Shown here: positions 46,806 to 58,703 of the stretch, piece by piece | Position numbering within the stretch: position 1 is the stretch's first letter | Layout of the letters: each line of letters begins with the position of its first letter | From: Astropecten irregularis | Taxonomy: Eukaryota; Echinodermata; Asteroidea; Paxillosida; Astropectinidae | Direction of reading: 5' to 3' | Length of the DNA stretch: 64,000 nt | Assembly (NCBI GenBank): GCA_963971285.1 | Contig: OZ020249.1 | Coordinates: 62,001 to 126,000, forward strand | The notes under the pieces: generated by a model | What the model was told of the DNA's origin: nothing | Database searches by the model: none | What the model saw: only the letters and a program-made list of their open reading frames with translations | Translations under genes and position numbers: made by a program

Positions 46806-47684
46806 TTGCCGAGTGCTAATTTCCTAGCAGTAATAATACATCACTTTGTCTTCTATCTCTGATGTTAATTAACCAACAAATTGTCTGACTGTGCATCTTA
46901 AGCTAATGAACAGGTCTATGCTCGGATAAAATAAAAATGATCTTGCAAATGGGACTATGCCATAAATGATTTCAATTCATACAAATGACTTCATAAGTGG
47001 GCATGCTTTTAAGGGTCATTCATTATGTTGATGACTATGAATGTAAAGCAGATGTGATCATCTTGAAATGAATGTCTCCTACTTGTCATCAGTCTGGATC
47101 ATCTGTCTCCCTGACCTGTCTGCCCCTGAATCAGGTGCCCCACCCCCTCAAATACCCCCTCCCCTTCAGAATCTCAAGTCAAGCCTGGGGGCTTTTTTTG
47201 CTGGGCAGAGGTCATGTCATTGGGGTCAGAATGTGACGTCTGAACTCCCCATGTCTGTTTTTGTTTCCGAACTGCAGCTTGATCCCCATTAATCGTGCTT
47301 CTGTTATACATTAGAGAAATGACATTTGTTTTAATAGTTGTTTGGTGGAGTACATACATATGTGTATATTTCAGGCCGAATGTTACATAAATATTGCTAT
47401 CAGCATGTCACTAAATAGAATGATTTATATCATCAAGGGTTTGTGGTGTGATGTTAATTGCGACAATGCTGGTTGTATCCAGAAACTGTATTGACGCTAA
47501 GATTTAAATACTACAACTCTAGATTTATTTTTAAAATGTGATCATCGTTTGTTACTTCAACTTCATATTTAAATCACTAATCTGGCAGCTTGGAGATATT
47601 ATGGATCATTGCAAATAATCAGACAGAAATATTCTTGTGCAACATTTTAAAATGGCACCCACATGTATAAACTGGTAAAATAAA
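46806..47684. other. Unassigned non-coding sequence
   Basis: Nothing recognised. Confidence 0.4.
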
Positions 47685-47685
47685 A

Positions 47686-47790
47686 TTGAAGTTATTGAAA
47701 GGTGCACACAGAAAATTGACTGGAGCTGTATATGAACTTGTGAACTCCGGAATTTTGTACTTCTCAGAATTTATTTGTTTTGTCAATTTT
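47686..47790 (-). mobile_element. tRNA-derived composite element, decayed
   Basis: 'gaaaggtgcacacagaaaat' with 'tgactggagctgtatatgaac' keeps the box B surroundings but not box B itself. Confidence 0.45.
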
Positions 47791-47874
47791 GTCTAGCCGT
47801 ATGATTAAATGGTCAATGTGCTCAAGTATTACAAAACGCAATGATGTTGTGTATGTGGCCTAAGGACGTACCTT

Positions 47875-48045
47875 AAATGATCCTTGGGATATAGTGATAT
47901 GTGAATGGTTTCATGGCTTCTGATTGCCAAACGAATAAAGATATATGACTATCCGTTGGACACCACCAACATAGGGCTTGGTAGCTCAGTTAGTAAGAGC
48001 ACAGGTATACAGTATTTCATTGTCAGCAAGTTATAAAGTCATTGT
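47875..48045 (+). mobile_element. tRNA-derived composite element, 5' module plus tRNA head
   Basis: The plus-strand 5' module 'gatccttgggatatagtgat' and 'tttcatggcttctgattgcc' is followed by 'gggcttggtagctcagttag' (box A). Box B has decayed to 'gtcagcaagttataaagtc'. Confidence 0.65.
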
Positions 48046-48994
48046 TAGTGCAATAAAAAAGAGGGGAATATAAAATGTACCTTTAATATTCAAATCGCAT
48101 TTTGAATTGCTGCTTTTGAAAAGCTGGACAAGCCTGGTGGCATTAGGCCATTTATGAATAACACACAGGGGTCTTGTGGAGTTTGTTGAGATTCTCAAGC
48201 TTAACTAACCTCTAAGCAATCAACATTGTCCTTCAAATGAAATTTAGACTGCTATAATAAAGTGGTCCTTTATTGGTCCTTGCCATCCAATCAGTGATAC
48301 ATTCATCATCTTGGATGCCTTCATGCATGCCATCAACCCGTCATTTGCCTATCGGCAGCTAGCTTCTTCCGGGGACATTCCTTCCTACACACCGCCACAT
48401 CACGATTCCTGCATCACACGTGTCAGGCTATGATAGCTGGGGTCGGTTGAGAGGATGTCACCTTCTTCCTTGTTATAATCCTGGCATTAGTTTCCCTGCA
48501 GGGGCCTGTTACCTCTATCCCGTTGTAAACAAGATTGGAAGAATCTTTTTTATATTTATCATGTGATGACATGAAATCCGATAGGGCGACTCAGACTAGA
48601 CGTGAAATTTTATTGCGCTAATCCGACATATTACGAGCAGAACATGTCGGTATTCACCCCCGGTCTAAAAAAAGTGTCTGAATGATTAAAACTCAATTTC
48701 CTGTTTAGTTGGAATCCTGGAGCAAGATTTCTTTAGCTCATTCCTTTCCTAGGTCCTAACTATGCCCTGAACACTTGTACAGTGTTGGTTGTTCAGCTGA
48801 AGCAATAGATCTGTATTTTCCACCATCTCCCCCAACATTAGTTGCTCCACATCAAACCAGAAGCAAGGGCTAAGGGATCTTTGTGACTATTGAGACAAGC
48901 TTTAATGCATGGCTACACTTGCATAAGGCTTGCATTATCCAAATCACGTACTAATGTAGCATTGGTAAACTTGGTTTCTCATGCATTGGTGAGA
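48046..48994. other. Unassigned non-coding sequence
   Basis: Nothing recognised. Confidence 0.4.
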
Positions 48995-49075
48995 AGAAAA
49001 ATACATACCGGTTGGTCGGGCATGATTTGAACCAGTGATCTTCTGCTATACCAGTATACCAGTATGTCCAACCAA
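48995..49075 (-). mobile_element. tRNA-like fragment
   Basis: 'gggcatgatttgaaccagtg' resembles a box B complement and is followed by a duplicated 'accagtat' and 'gtccaacc'. It directly precedes the hexamer array. Confidence 0.35.
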
Positions 49076-49102
49076 TATAAGACTACCAAGCTGGCTTTAG
49101 TT

Positions 49103-50110
49103 GATTCTGCATCTGATTCTGCATCTGATTCTGTATCTGATTCTGATTCTGTATCTGATTCTGTATCTGATTCTGATTCTGTATCTGATTCTGTATTTGA
49201 TTCTGTATCTGATTCTGATTCTGTTTCTGATTCTGCATCTGATTCTGATTCTGATACTGTATCTGATTCTGTATCTGATTCTGATTCTGTATCTGATTCT
49301 GTACTTGATTCTATATTTGATTCTGTATCTGATTCTGTTTCTGATTCTGATTCTGCATCTGATTCTGATCCTGATTCTGTATCTGATCCTGTTTCTGATT
49401 CTGCATCTGATTCTGCATCTGATTATGATTCTGTATCTGATTCTGTATCTGATTCTGATTCTGTACCGAGGGGTATCTGATTCTGTACCGAGGGGTATCT
49501 GATTCTGTACCGAGGGGTATCTGATTCTGTACCGAGGGGTATCTGATTCTGTATCTGATTCTGTACTTGATTCTATATTTGATTCTGTATCTGATTCTGA
49601 TTCTGCATCTGATTCTGATTCTGATTCTGTATCTGATCCTGTTTCTGCATCTGATTCTGCATCTGATTCTGATCCTGATTCTGTATCTGATCCTGTTTCT
49701 GATTCTGCATCTGATTCTGCATCTGATTCTGATCCTGATTCTGTATCTGATCCTGTTTCTGATTCTGTACCGAGGGGTATCTGATTCTGTACCGAGGGGT
49801 ATCTGATTCTGTATCTGATTCTGTACTTGATTCTATATTTGATTCTGTATCTGATTCTGATTCTGTTTCTGATTCTGCATCTGATTCTGATTCTGATACT
49901 GTATCTGATTCTGTATCTGATTCTGATACTGTATCTGATTCTGATACTGTATCTGATTCTGATTCTGTTTCTGATTCTGCATCTGATTCTGATTCTGATA
50001 CTGTATCTGATTCTGTATCTGATTCTGTATCTGGTCTGTACTTGATTCTATACTTGATTCTGTATCGGACTCTATACTTGATTCCGTACAGGTCTGATTT
50101 TGTATCTGAT
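49103..50110. repeat. TCTGAT/TCTGTA/TCTGCA hexamer array with GAGGGGTA inserts
   Basis: About 1 kb is built of TCTG(A/T/C)(T/A) hexamers. In two places a 22-bp variant (ctgattctgtaccgaggggt) is repeated, at about 49,456-49,546 and 49,765-49,803. One frame reads Ser-Asp/Ser-Val repeats and the others Leu-Ile repeats, which follows from the hexamer. Segments of 100-200 bp are duplicated within the array, a sign of unequal exchange. Confidence 0.92.
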
Positions 50111-50633
50111 TCTCTAGGGCCTACTTTATTATGTACCTGACTCTGTACTGGATTCTAAAGGCCTATCAGATTCTACGTCTGTGCAACCTGCATCCATCTC
50201 CCTTCCCTCTCTTTCAATTTGTGAAAATAATTTGATATCTTAATGATATATAAAGACCGGCATTCTGGCAAGCATATGCACTTTCACAGAACTTGTTGCA
50301 AAGTACTGGAAACATACTGTGCATTTGGTGCAACTCTGTATTCATTTGGTTTTCACATCACCGTGGTAATCCGTAAAATGCCGTTAACGTGGGCGGGAGA
50401 AATCTTCATCTGATTGAATCATTCATGACCTTGCCACATTTTGCCCAAGGCCCACGATCTCTGCCCCATTTTGTTTTTACTATGGTCTCCTCTCAACTGC
50501 TATCGTTTTCCCTGCATAAAATGCCTGCAGAAGTGAACTTCATGCAAGTCAACTTGCTTCCTATATGCTCCGATTTCAAATATAAATACTTCACTTCAGA
50601 CTTAATGTCTCTTTTAATTGTTGACAATAGCCT
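50111..50633. other. Unassigned non-coding sequence
   Basis: Nothing recognised. The 82-residue frame at 50,389-50,637 has no domain. Confidence 0.35.
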
Positions 50634-50900
50634 GTAGAGATTTCTTTTGCTACGTCACAGACCGGATTTTTGCCAACCAAGATGGCGGAAACTATGACGA
50701 GCCATTAAAGCCGGGCAGAAAAAATAACCACAATTTTCATCATTTCATAAACATTGAAAGATATTGCATAATGTAATGGAACCAGTACAAGCAATGTTGG
50801 TATGTATTTTGTACAGCTATGGAAAGTTTGTAAAAATGTTGAATTTGATCATGCCGTCTGTTGATAGACGAAATGATTTGCAACATTAGACCCATTGGGA
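50634..50900. mobile_element. Inverted-repeat element, family F copy 2, ends decayed
   Basis: 'tagagatttcttttgctacg', 'ttttgccaaccaagatggcg', 'aaaaaataaccacaattttc' and 'atgtattttgtacagctatg' align with 53,120-53,405. The right terminus is not found. Confidence 0.65.
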
Positions 50901-52440
50901 TATAAGTGAACCCTGCTGGCATCTGGTACTTTATGTCACCCTGCCCTGGCTTAATATGCAAGATTCAAGTGCCATAGTTTAGGTTTCTCCCAGTGAAATC
51001 CCAATTGATCGATGCCCCTGATTCCATTTATACAATTAATCAGGGCAAAGTTATACAGTCATTTGGCTTGAGCCGACACCTCAACCTTCTTGGCATAAAT
51101 GTCTTCAGTGGCACCTTTCCTCCTGTATTTATCAAAGTGCTCCCAGCTGTTCAGGGCTCAGCATGTCCTGCCTCATAGGTTGACAACTATAAATGGGAAA
51201 ATTGTCTTCATGCCTTGCTTTTTGGTACAGGCTTATTATGTTTCAGGCAAGGGGTTGATAATTGCCGGGTGATTTGGTTGTCTGAGCTCTAAAGAGACTG
51301 GTGTGGACCACTGCTGCTATCAATTATACCATAGAGCTAGGAACTGATATGGAGCATGGAGCATGTTGCAGTTGTGGGGTTTTGTTTTGGGGATTTGAGA
51401 GAGTATACAGTGTCCCCGATTGATATCAAGGGGGTGGTGTTATTGACACTTCATCACAGTTGTCTGATTATTGACATGGCTGGTGTTACTTGTCTAATAA
51501 CAGATGTATCCACATTGTGAGCTTTGAGGTCATTCCACCAGGGGCCAATTTCACAGCCCTACTTAGTACACAAATTGCTAACTATAAAATTTCTGTCATA
51601 CTAAAATCAGAGGTAACAATCAAATGTCCATGTGCTGTGTATCAATTGTGATTGTTCTTTGACTGTTGTTTGAAATGTTTATGTTAAACCCTCTTTAAGT
51701 TCTTGCCCTTGTTCTTACAGTCTTCTTCCCCCCCAAAAATGTCAAAAGTGAAAAACCTTTCGAATGTTTTGATCAAAATGCGGCGTGGCATTTGGCTGTC
51801 TCTGTAAATTCACCGATTGTTCTTGCTACATTGTCTCTGTCCCCATACTTCCCAACAGATAAGCGATGGACAAAAAAATCATATCAATCATTGCTCGTCT
51901 TAAACACCATCTTCAATATGAAAAAAAAACCACCAAAATTCTGAAATGATATTTGTATTGCAACTTTGAGTCATCCATCAAATATTTATATTTTATTTTT
52001 TTCTTTCTTTCTTTTTATTTCTTGTCTCAGTGGTGAAGAAGAGAGGAAAGACGTTGAGTTGTCTTGTTGATTTTTTTTTCTCTTCGTGTTTTGCCTGGAG
52101 TAAGGTTTCTATTTTTGTAAAGCCATTTAAAACAAAAAAAGTCTGCTTTCTCTGTTTGGCTAGAGGCAGTTCTGTCAGAAATAGAGGGAAAATATAAAAC
52201 GCAAGGAAAAAATATTCAGCATTTAGAATTTTTCTTCCTTGGGGAATTCTTATACTGCAACACCATAGTACATTGCTACGGGTTGGTAGCTTACGCGTTA
52301 GCAGGAAAGACATTTATTGTCATTGTCTTTTCCTCATTTCTTCAGAACAAACTTGATGTCATTAACATTGTCCTTCTGTGTATTCGCACAAATTATCAAA
52401 TAAAGATAGCAACAATATCTCAGATAAGGAAAAAAGGTGA
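50901..52440. other. Unassigned non-coding sequence
   Basis: At 51,541 'ggggccaatttcacagccct' resembles the left end of family D/E elements, but no right end follows. Nothing else is recognised. Confidence 0.4.
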
Positions 52441-52540
52441 TCAAAGTCACGCAATGTCGTGTTGCTGGTAGTGACTTTTGGCTGCTGGAACTGCTAGCCT
52501 TCATCAGGCAACTGAAGAACTGGATGTTGTGGTGTCCGTT

Positions 52541-52857
52541 ATATCCTGTAGGTCGGAATTTGCATCCACAATGCCATGATCAGCGGACTGTGGACGGGTC
52601 ACTCCAACAGACATCATACAGCTCACTGGTCAGCTGCGGACGTGTCCTCGACGTGACTCATCAGGCGGTCCGTGTCCACATTCACAATGCTGTGATCAGC
52701 AGATTGTTGACGGGTCACTCCATGCAGCAGACATCATACAGTTCACTGGTCAGCTGCGGACGTGTCCTGGCTCATCAGGCAGTCCGTGTCCACGTTCACA
52801 ATGCTGTGATCAGCAGACTGTGGACGGGTCACTCCAGCAGACGTCGTATATTTAAGA
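52541..52857. repeat. About 115-bp tandem repeat, three units
   Basis: 'gacgggtcactcca' recurs at about 52,592, 52,708 and 52,822. Each unit also has 'cactggtcagctgcggacgt' and 'ctcatcagg'. Upstream, 52,470-52,530 has a related 'cttcatcaggcaactgaaga' block. The 150-residue plus frame (52,437-52,889) is a by-product of the repeats. Confidence 0.85.
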
Positions 52858-53119
52858 TATTCAATGAATGCAGGACTCAAACCTTCTGATGATAATAAAC
52901 TTCTTCTGTCTATTCCTACTGGGTCAAAATCTTAATGATAATGATAAATCTTACAAAATCTTACATAATTATATTACGTTCGCACATACAAACAAATGCG
53001 CTGACAAACCGACCAACAACTAAAGCATACAAAAAGATGCACATGGCCAGGAATGTCAAAAGCTTCAATACTTGTTCCATATTGAGAATCATGGAAATGG
53101 CTGGATATAATTAATAATG
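52858..53119. other. Unassigned non-coding sequence
   Basis: Nothing recognised. Confidence 0.35.
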
Positions 53120-53405
53120 TATAGACCTTTCTTTTGCAATGTGACAACCTGAGTTTTTGCCAACCAATATGGCAGAAAGCCATCAAAGCCAGGCATAAAA
53201 AATAACCACAATGTGTACACGTTTCATAAATTTTGAAAGATATTACTGAAGTAATGGAAACGACACAAGCAATGATGGTATGTATTTTGTACAGCTTTGG
53301 AGAGTTGGTCACTCAGTCTGTCGACAAGACAAAATAATTTGAAACATTTGGCCGTTCATGCCAGCCACGAGCCAATGTTTGTAGATAAACTTAAGAAAGG
53401 TCTAT
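53120..53405. mobile_element. Inverted-repeat element, family F copy 1
   Basis: The ends 'tatagacctttctt' and 'aagaaaggtctata' are exact reverse complements, with TA at both outer limits. The length is 286 bp with no coding capacity. The related copy is at 50.6 kb. Confidence 0.75.
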
Positions 53406-53991
53406 AGACTGGGAATTGTTTCTATGACAGTGCATCAAAGGGACACTGTCATAAATCATAGCTCCATCATGGTGCATTGACCCACATATCTCAAATGATG
53501 AACACTGGAGTTGTACTCTGTACAGCATGACCCACAAATCTAAACAAACACGAAAACGTGACCAAGCTGTGCCAAGCCGTGTCATAACTTAACCTGCCCC
53601 AGAACATAACCTTGACAAGCAATATGAGTAATTTCTAGGAAGGTAAGCATTCATTTTCCACTGGTCTTTTGTTTCAAGGAATGCTCATGGTCACACAGGT
53701 TTGTAATTTGATCCCCTGTGTGGTCATGACTTTCCTTCAGCTGGTGTCATTTACAGGCAGTGTCCCTGAAGTGACAATTTCTGCATCTATGATGAATGAG
53801 GCTGGTATCAGTGTCTGATAAATCAAGCCATCCTCTCCTCCCATACAGCTGATGCTGCTGCATTTTGCCTGAAAGGTCTACAATTTCTAACATTTCTGTT
53901 GGAGGGATTTTTGTATGAAGCAAGTATTGGATGGAGTCTGGTTCGCAATAGCACGTTACGATTTGTTATATCTTGCCAAGGTTTCTCATTC
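53406..53991. other. Unassigned non-coding sequence
   Basis: Nothing recognised. Confidence 0.35.
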
Positions 53992-54133
53992 TAATAGCGC
54001 TGCGCACTTACGCTAAAAATAGCACCGAACCTCAGACAAACATTGCAAAGTGGCCATGCAAACGTGTGGTGAGTGGAAGTATAATGTGTGCGCGTCGCGC
54101 GTGGTGTGACGTCATTAGTGCGGAACGCTATTG
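53992..54133. mobile_element. Inverted-repeat element, family C copy 3
   Basis: The ends 'taatagcgctgcgcac' and 'gtgcggaacgctattg' are imperfectly inverted. The interior 'gaacctcagacaaacattgc' and 'gtgacgtcattagtgcg' is the reverse of 46,666-46,805. Confidence 0.8.
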
Positions 54134-54269
54134 AAATTGAAAAGATGGATTTCAACCCAGAATCCTGGGCATGGATACTCAGAGAATGATATACTTTCTT
54201 TATACAACTATGAACAAAATTTGATGTCCAACATTCTGTAGCCAAGCATGTTATTTTAGCCTCATATCA

Positions 54270-55330
54270 CGACCTTCCCTTCCTATACCCTATTCTTACT
54301 CCACAACTTATCCTCTTGCTCTTTGACTGTCTTGCCCTTTCTGTGATCCACTTCTTGTCTGGATCTTTTCCCTTCTTTTCCCCTGATGCTCCTGTTTTTA
54401 TTCCAGTCGTATCCCTCTATAGGCCTTTTCACACGATGCTAAAAAAAACTCTCAACCATTGAGAAAATAATTCTCTCATGGTTGCAAAATCTTATAGAAA
54501 AATGTCTCTGTGTGAAAGGACACCAATGCTTGAGAGTGACCGACGTCCCTGGTGAAACCTTGAAAGATTTTGACCAAGGTCCAGACCCATGTGAGAGAAT
54601 TTTTCAATGGTTGAGAGTCTTTTTAGCGTCTTGTGAAAAGGCCTTTAGTCTTCTCTAGTTTCTCCTGCCCCTCTATGGCCCCACCTACCTCTTGTCGTCC
54701 TTCTCATATCCCCTGCCCTCCCTTTTCTGTTACCCCAATTACTGTCACCCTGTTCCTTCTACCCTCTTTTAAGGATACCCATCTTACTCGCATCTTACCC
54801 TTATATTAACCTACAGTCTTATCTGCTCCCTCTAGCTCGTACCTGCTCCTTGCCACTCACCCCTTATTGCCTTTCTTACATGTACCCTCTTGTCTCTTTG
54901 ATTCATGTGTTGGTCATCCGATGCCCTTCCTGTCTCTCATACTGTCCGATGCCTCCTCTTACCTTCTATACATGCTTCTCCAATCCTCTTCCTGTTCTGT
55001 CTCTCACCCATACCCTCCCTTTAGCCTACCCTAGACCTACCTTCATCCAACATCTCTTGACTTGCTCCCTGTATTCTCTTCTTGTCTTTCCTGCTCTCAT
55101 ATTCTTTCTTTCCCCCTCTTCTAATCATTTTCCATCTTCTCCTTGCCACACCTACCTAACCCCTCCCATCCCAGTACTGCCCCACCCATGCCCACCCACC
55201 CTATCTTCGTGAACCATCTTCCACCAACCATCTTTCTTTCTTAACCCTTCTTCCATCTTGTCCTTTAATTTATTCTCCCTCCTTCATCCTGATCATCTTA
55301 ATTCACATTCCTCATATCTCAACTAGACAG
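54270..55330. repeat. Pyrimidine-rich kilobase interrupted by a MITE
   Basis: The plus strand is strongly C/T-biased with no clear unit, for example 'cttccttctaccctcttttaa' and 'ttctttctttccccctcttc'. The 120-residue plus frame at 54,850-55,212 reflects this bias. A family I element breaks it at 54,421-54,644. Confidence 0.7.
54421..54644. mobile_element. Inverted-repeat element, family I
   Basis: The ends 'aggccttttcacacgatgct' and 'agcgtcttgtgaaaaggcct' are inverted, and the match continues inward (ctctcaaccattgag against caatggttgagag) for about 45 bp. The interior is non-coding. Confidence 0.85.
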
Positions 55331-56871
55331 CTTCAAATTCCACCTTACAAATGCCTCTTCATTAAGATGGAAACAAGTCCCCCGTGTTTGTTTTCTTAAT
55401 AATAGTCTCACCCTGCAAATCGATAACTTGCAAGGTAGGCGGGTGCTGTGTAAGTATCAAGCCATGTAGATCATGGCCATGGTCGGTGCACACAGCACAC
55501 AGTTAGTCCTTGAATGTGCTGCAAACCTGTGTTGATTCAACTGGGGATAGAGGCTTGGCAATAATCCATATCTAGACACAAGACATTTCCTCTTTTGTCA
55601 ACAATACTCTGTTGCATTATCGACTCTAGATAAACCCAAGGTTGTCTCAAACATGTAATAGGGAGGATGCCTCTCTCTTAAACTTCAAGGGAACTTGTAG
55701 AAATATCTCACTTATCAAAAACAAGCACTTTTCAAAATTTTTAAGCACTTTTTACACATACAGTAAGCAAATAAGAAATCCAAGTACTTAGTAATAATAA
55801 TAGGCCTAAAAATAACAATAGAGCATTTATAATGCGCACAGTATCTAGTACTCATTAATAGTGTATTTTTTTTTACTGTCAGCTCATTGTTGTTTTTTGC
55901 TTACCAGTGAGCAGTTTGTGATTAGCATTTCATTCATGCTAAGCAGTTGCATGAATTTGGCTCTTGTGTCGGTATTGCACTGCCATCAAATGGATCAGCT
56001 TTTGGCTCTACCCGGACCACTAGAAACCCAGGGGAATCTTGTGGTATCTCCTGGGCGGATGGAAAATTGAATATTGAAATAATCGGCATTTTGACTCGCA
56101 CTGCGGTGGCATTATAAACTGAGCCAGTTAGAAATCCGACACTCGATCCTCATTAAGATTTCCTACAGGGAGAAATCTGCATGTTTATTTCTTCAGTCTG
56201 GGCGTAAGTTAATTACCAATGTTTTCTCTTTTGATCTTGCGGGCTCTGCCTCTGATATTAGTCTCTGCCTGTTTAGTTGCTGTAGTGTTATTAAAGAAAA
56301 CCTATGAGGACAATATTCACAGCATGAATGGGGGATTTAGTTTGTTGCCTGTGCACTGGAGGTTAGAGTGGCTGAGTTGCACCCCTCACTTGCAGTTTGG
56401 AATAGTCTTATCCCTACTGGCTGTATAGTACAGAGTGTAGAACTGTTTGGTCCAAACCGCAGCATTTCAAAGCCACTATCTGCCCCCCCCCCCCCCCCCC
56501 TCCTCCCTTCAGTGTCTTGGGTCTGATTCTTGGAGTTTCCACGCCTCCACTGGATACATCTCGCTCAGGGCTGTTAGTGTACAATGTATGTGCCCCCACT
56601 GAGTTCAGTTGGTTTGTCAGAGAGGAGACTGCACTGATGTGCTGTTGTTGTAGTCAGTCTGGACCGACCGTACCTGTCATCAGCTAGTGTTGGTCTCTCA
56701 TGGTACTACAGGTACATTCTGTGGTCTTAGCTTAGCCTAATAGTCATCCACCAACGAGGGAAACTCTGAGAGTGAAATTAGGAAGACACCGGTCTAGATA
56801 AACTGCTTGACTGCTACCACACAGGAATTTATTACTCCGGTTCCTTATTATTATTTTTTTTTCCTTTGGAG
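55331..56871. other. Unassigned; possible upstream region of the exon candidate
   Basis: This is non-repetitive DNA with an 18-bp C run at 56,483-56,500. No gene or element was found. If 56,872-56,935 is an exon, part of this stretch could be intron or 5' flank. Confidence 0.3.
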
Positions 56872-56935
56872 ATATAAAACAAGACAATCAAACGTGGCTC
56901 AGGGCGGGATGAAAGGAATCTTCTCCAAGAAAAAG
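56872..56935 (+). CDS. Candidate short exon encoding an N-terminus (MKGIFSKKK)
   Basis: A pyrimidine tract (ttattttttttcctttggag) ends in AG at 56,870-56,871, and 'aaaaag|gtaatgag' gives a plausible donor at 56,936. The only ATG inside (56,909) opens exactly nine codons, MKGIFSKKK, ending in phase 0 at the donor. Short basic N-termini of this kind begin some cytoskeletal or coiled-coil proteins, but no family can be named. The upstream frame is open too, so the ATG may not be the start. No partner exon was found in the window. Confidence 0.25.
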
Positions 56936-57309
56936 GTAATGAGAATTTGGCAGGGTTGTAAATTGTTCATCTCGCTAAGAAGTGATGCATGCATGTCTTT
57001 TGTCTCTCTTTTCTTGGCCTGGATATTTTATTGCCATATTGGTAATGGTTTTGGTTTTGTTTTATTGCAGTGATCCACTGATCCTGACAGTGGACAATGT
57101 CTGTGTAAATGGGGGCCATCATTTAACCTCAAGGGGGCTGTAGCCCGCCCCATTATTTATAGCGTCTTGGTGATTTTTGTCTCTGCTTGTTGAGCTTTTA
57201 TGACTTTTTAGTAATATATTAGGCCTATTTTAACTCTAGATGATACAATTTTTTTTCTATAAACAGGAGGTACAATAATATCAGAGTGGAAGATTTTTTT
57301 GGTGACAAG
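56936..57309. other. Unassigned non-coding sequence
   Basis: The open frame continues to 57,073 past the candidate donor, but becomes hydrophobic and low-complexity. No element was seen. Confidence 0.35.
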
Positions 57310-57310
57310 G

Positions 57311-57592
57311 GCCTTTTCCATAAAGTGACTCAGGCTCAGGCTCAGACTCAGGCTCCAGTTCCGTCATCCATATACTGAAAATATAGGTTGTGGTTATTCA
57401 TCCTCCATTTACTGAAAATATAGGTTGTGGTTTTTCATTGAAGCTGAAGCTCTGTTTTCCTTTTTAAACCAGAGAATATACTTCCGAACCGCAGTCAATA
57501 GCCTCTATTTTGATACCCATTATTTTAAAATGGATACACGAAATGGAGCTGGAGCCTGAGCCTGAGCCTGAGCCTGAGCTCCGAAAAGGCCC
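57311..57592 (-). mobile_element. MITE-like family B copy 4
   Basis: The ends 'gggccttttccataaagtga' and 'gagctccgaaaaggccc' are inverted. CAGGCT hexamers lie at 57,330-57,355 and GAGCCT hexamers at 57,553-57,580. A 34-bp internal stretch (actgaaaatataggttgtgg) is tandemly duplicated at about 57,373-57,435. Confidence 0.8.
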
Positions 57593-58309
57593 AACATTGT
57601 ACAAGTTGGTCACAAAAGCCCATCTCTCTGGACGATGACTGCTGTATATGTCTGTCCATTCCTTAGGCAGCCTGACAGAAGACAAGATACAGAGATAGGA
57701 ATGCCAAGTTCAATGGTGTTTCATGAATGAAAGAGACACCAGATAGAAAGGTACCGACGTTACATGAGAAAAAAATGTGACACATACTTTTTGTTGACGT
57801 CAGAACTTATGGTGTTAATTAATCACATACAGCTGCCTCGCACGGACGTTGAAAACGTGACAAGATGAAAGTGCATGTTTGATTACAATGCAAAAAGATG
57901 TGACAGATATTGAACTCTGTTCCTGGTTTATGCCTCTATAATTTGCTTAAATATCTTTCTTCACTCATTTCATTGTCAAATACAAATGATCACTGTCTTG
58001 TCAAATGTTATGCAGCGAAAGATTCAGTTGCTTAATCTGTCGGGTGCATTTTAGTTTGACTTTCGTGGCATTAATTTTGACGCACTGGCATTCATGTTTG
58101 CATAAAATGTGCATCATAAACCTCTATAAAAGCATAAGAAGGCATTTTACCTCACAGTGACAATGACTAAATGTAATGAAATTTGATGACTTTAATGATG
58201 AAGGGGAGAAATGATCTCATTCAACTCAGTGTCATTGGGCTTTTGTGACGCTCGTTTTTGTGAGCAGAAACTGGGCCTCACTATTCATAAACAGCTAATG
58301 GCAGTAGAT
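57593..58309. other. Unassigned non-coding sequence
   Basis: Nothing recognised. Confidence 0.4.
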
Positions 58310-58313
58310 AGAA

Positions 58314-58562
58314 AATGGGCCCTTTCTCAATGCTCAGCTCCAGCTCCAGCGCAAGCTCTTGCTCTGGCTCCGGCTCCGGCTCCGGCTCCACCTCCATTTC
58401 GTGAATCCATTCTAAAATAACAAGTATCAAAATAGAGGCTTTTGGCTGCGGTTTGGAAGTTGATTCGATCTCTGGTTTGAAAAGAAAACAGAGACCACAA
58501 CTTGCCTATGGATGATAGAGCCTGACCCTTACCCTGACCCTGACCCTGACCCTGACCTTTAC

Positions 58563-58608
<46 letters not shown>

Positions 58609-58609
58609 T

Positions 58610-58684
<75 letters not shown>

Positions 58685-58703
58685 AGCTTTGAGAAAGGCC
58701 CAA
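58314..58703 (+). mobile_element. MITE-like family B copy 5, with large hexamer expansion
   Basis: The ends are 'gggccctttctcaatgctca' and 'agctttgagaaaggccc'. The left block has GGCTCC hexamers (58,357-58,387). The right block (58,517-58,683) is expanded to more than 20 CCTGAG or CCTGAC hexamers. The core 'gaatccattctaaaataaca' is intact. The long Pro-Glu, Gln-Ala and Gly-Ser frames over it are products of the hexamer. Confidence 0.85.

Noticed and set aside
49064..49480. Ser-Asp repeat protein resembling SD-repeat surface proteins
   Set aside because: It is the direct translation of a TCTGAT microsatellite, with other frames equally open.
51541..51700. Another family D/E element
   Set aside because: Only a left-end-like word is present; no inverted right end was found.
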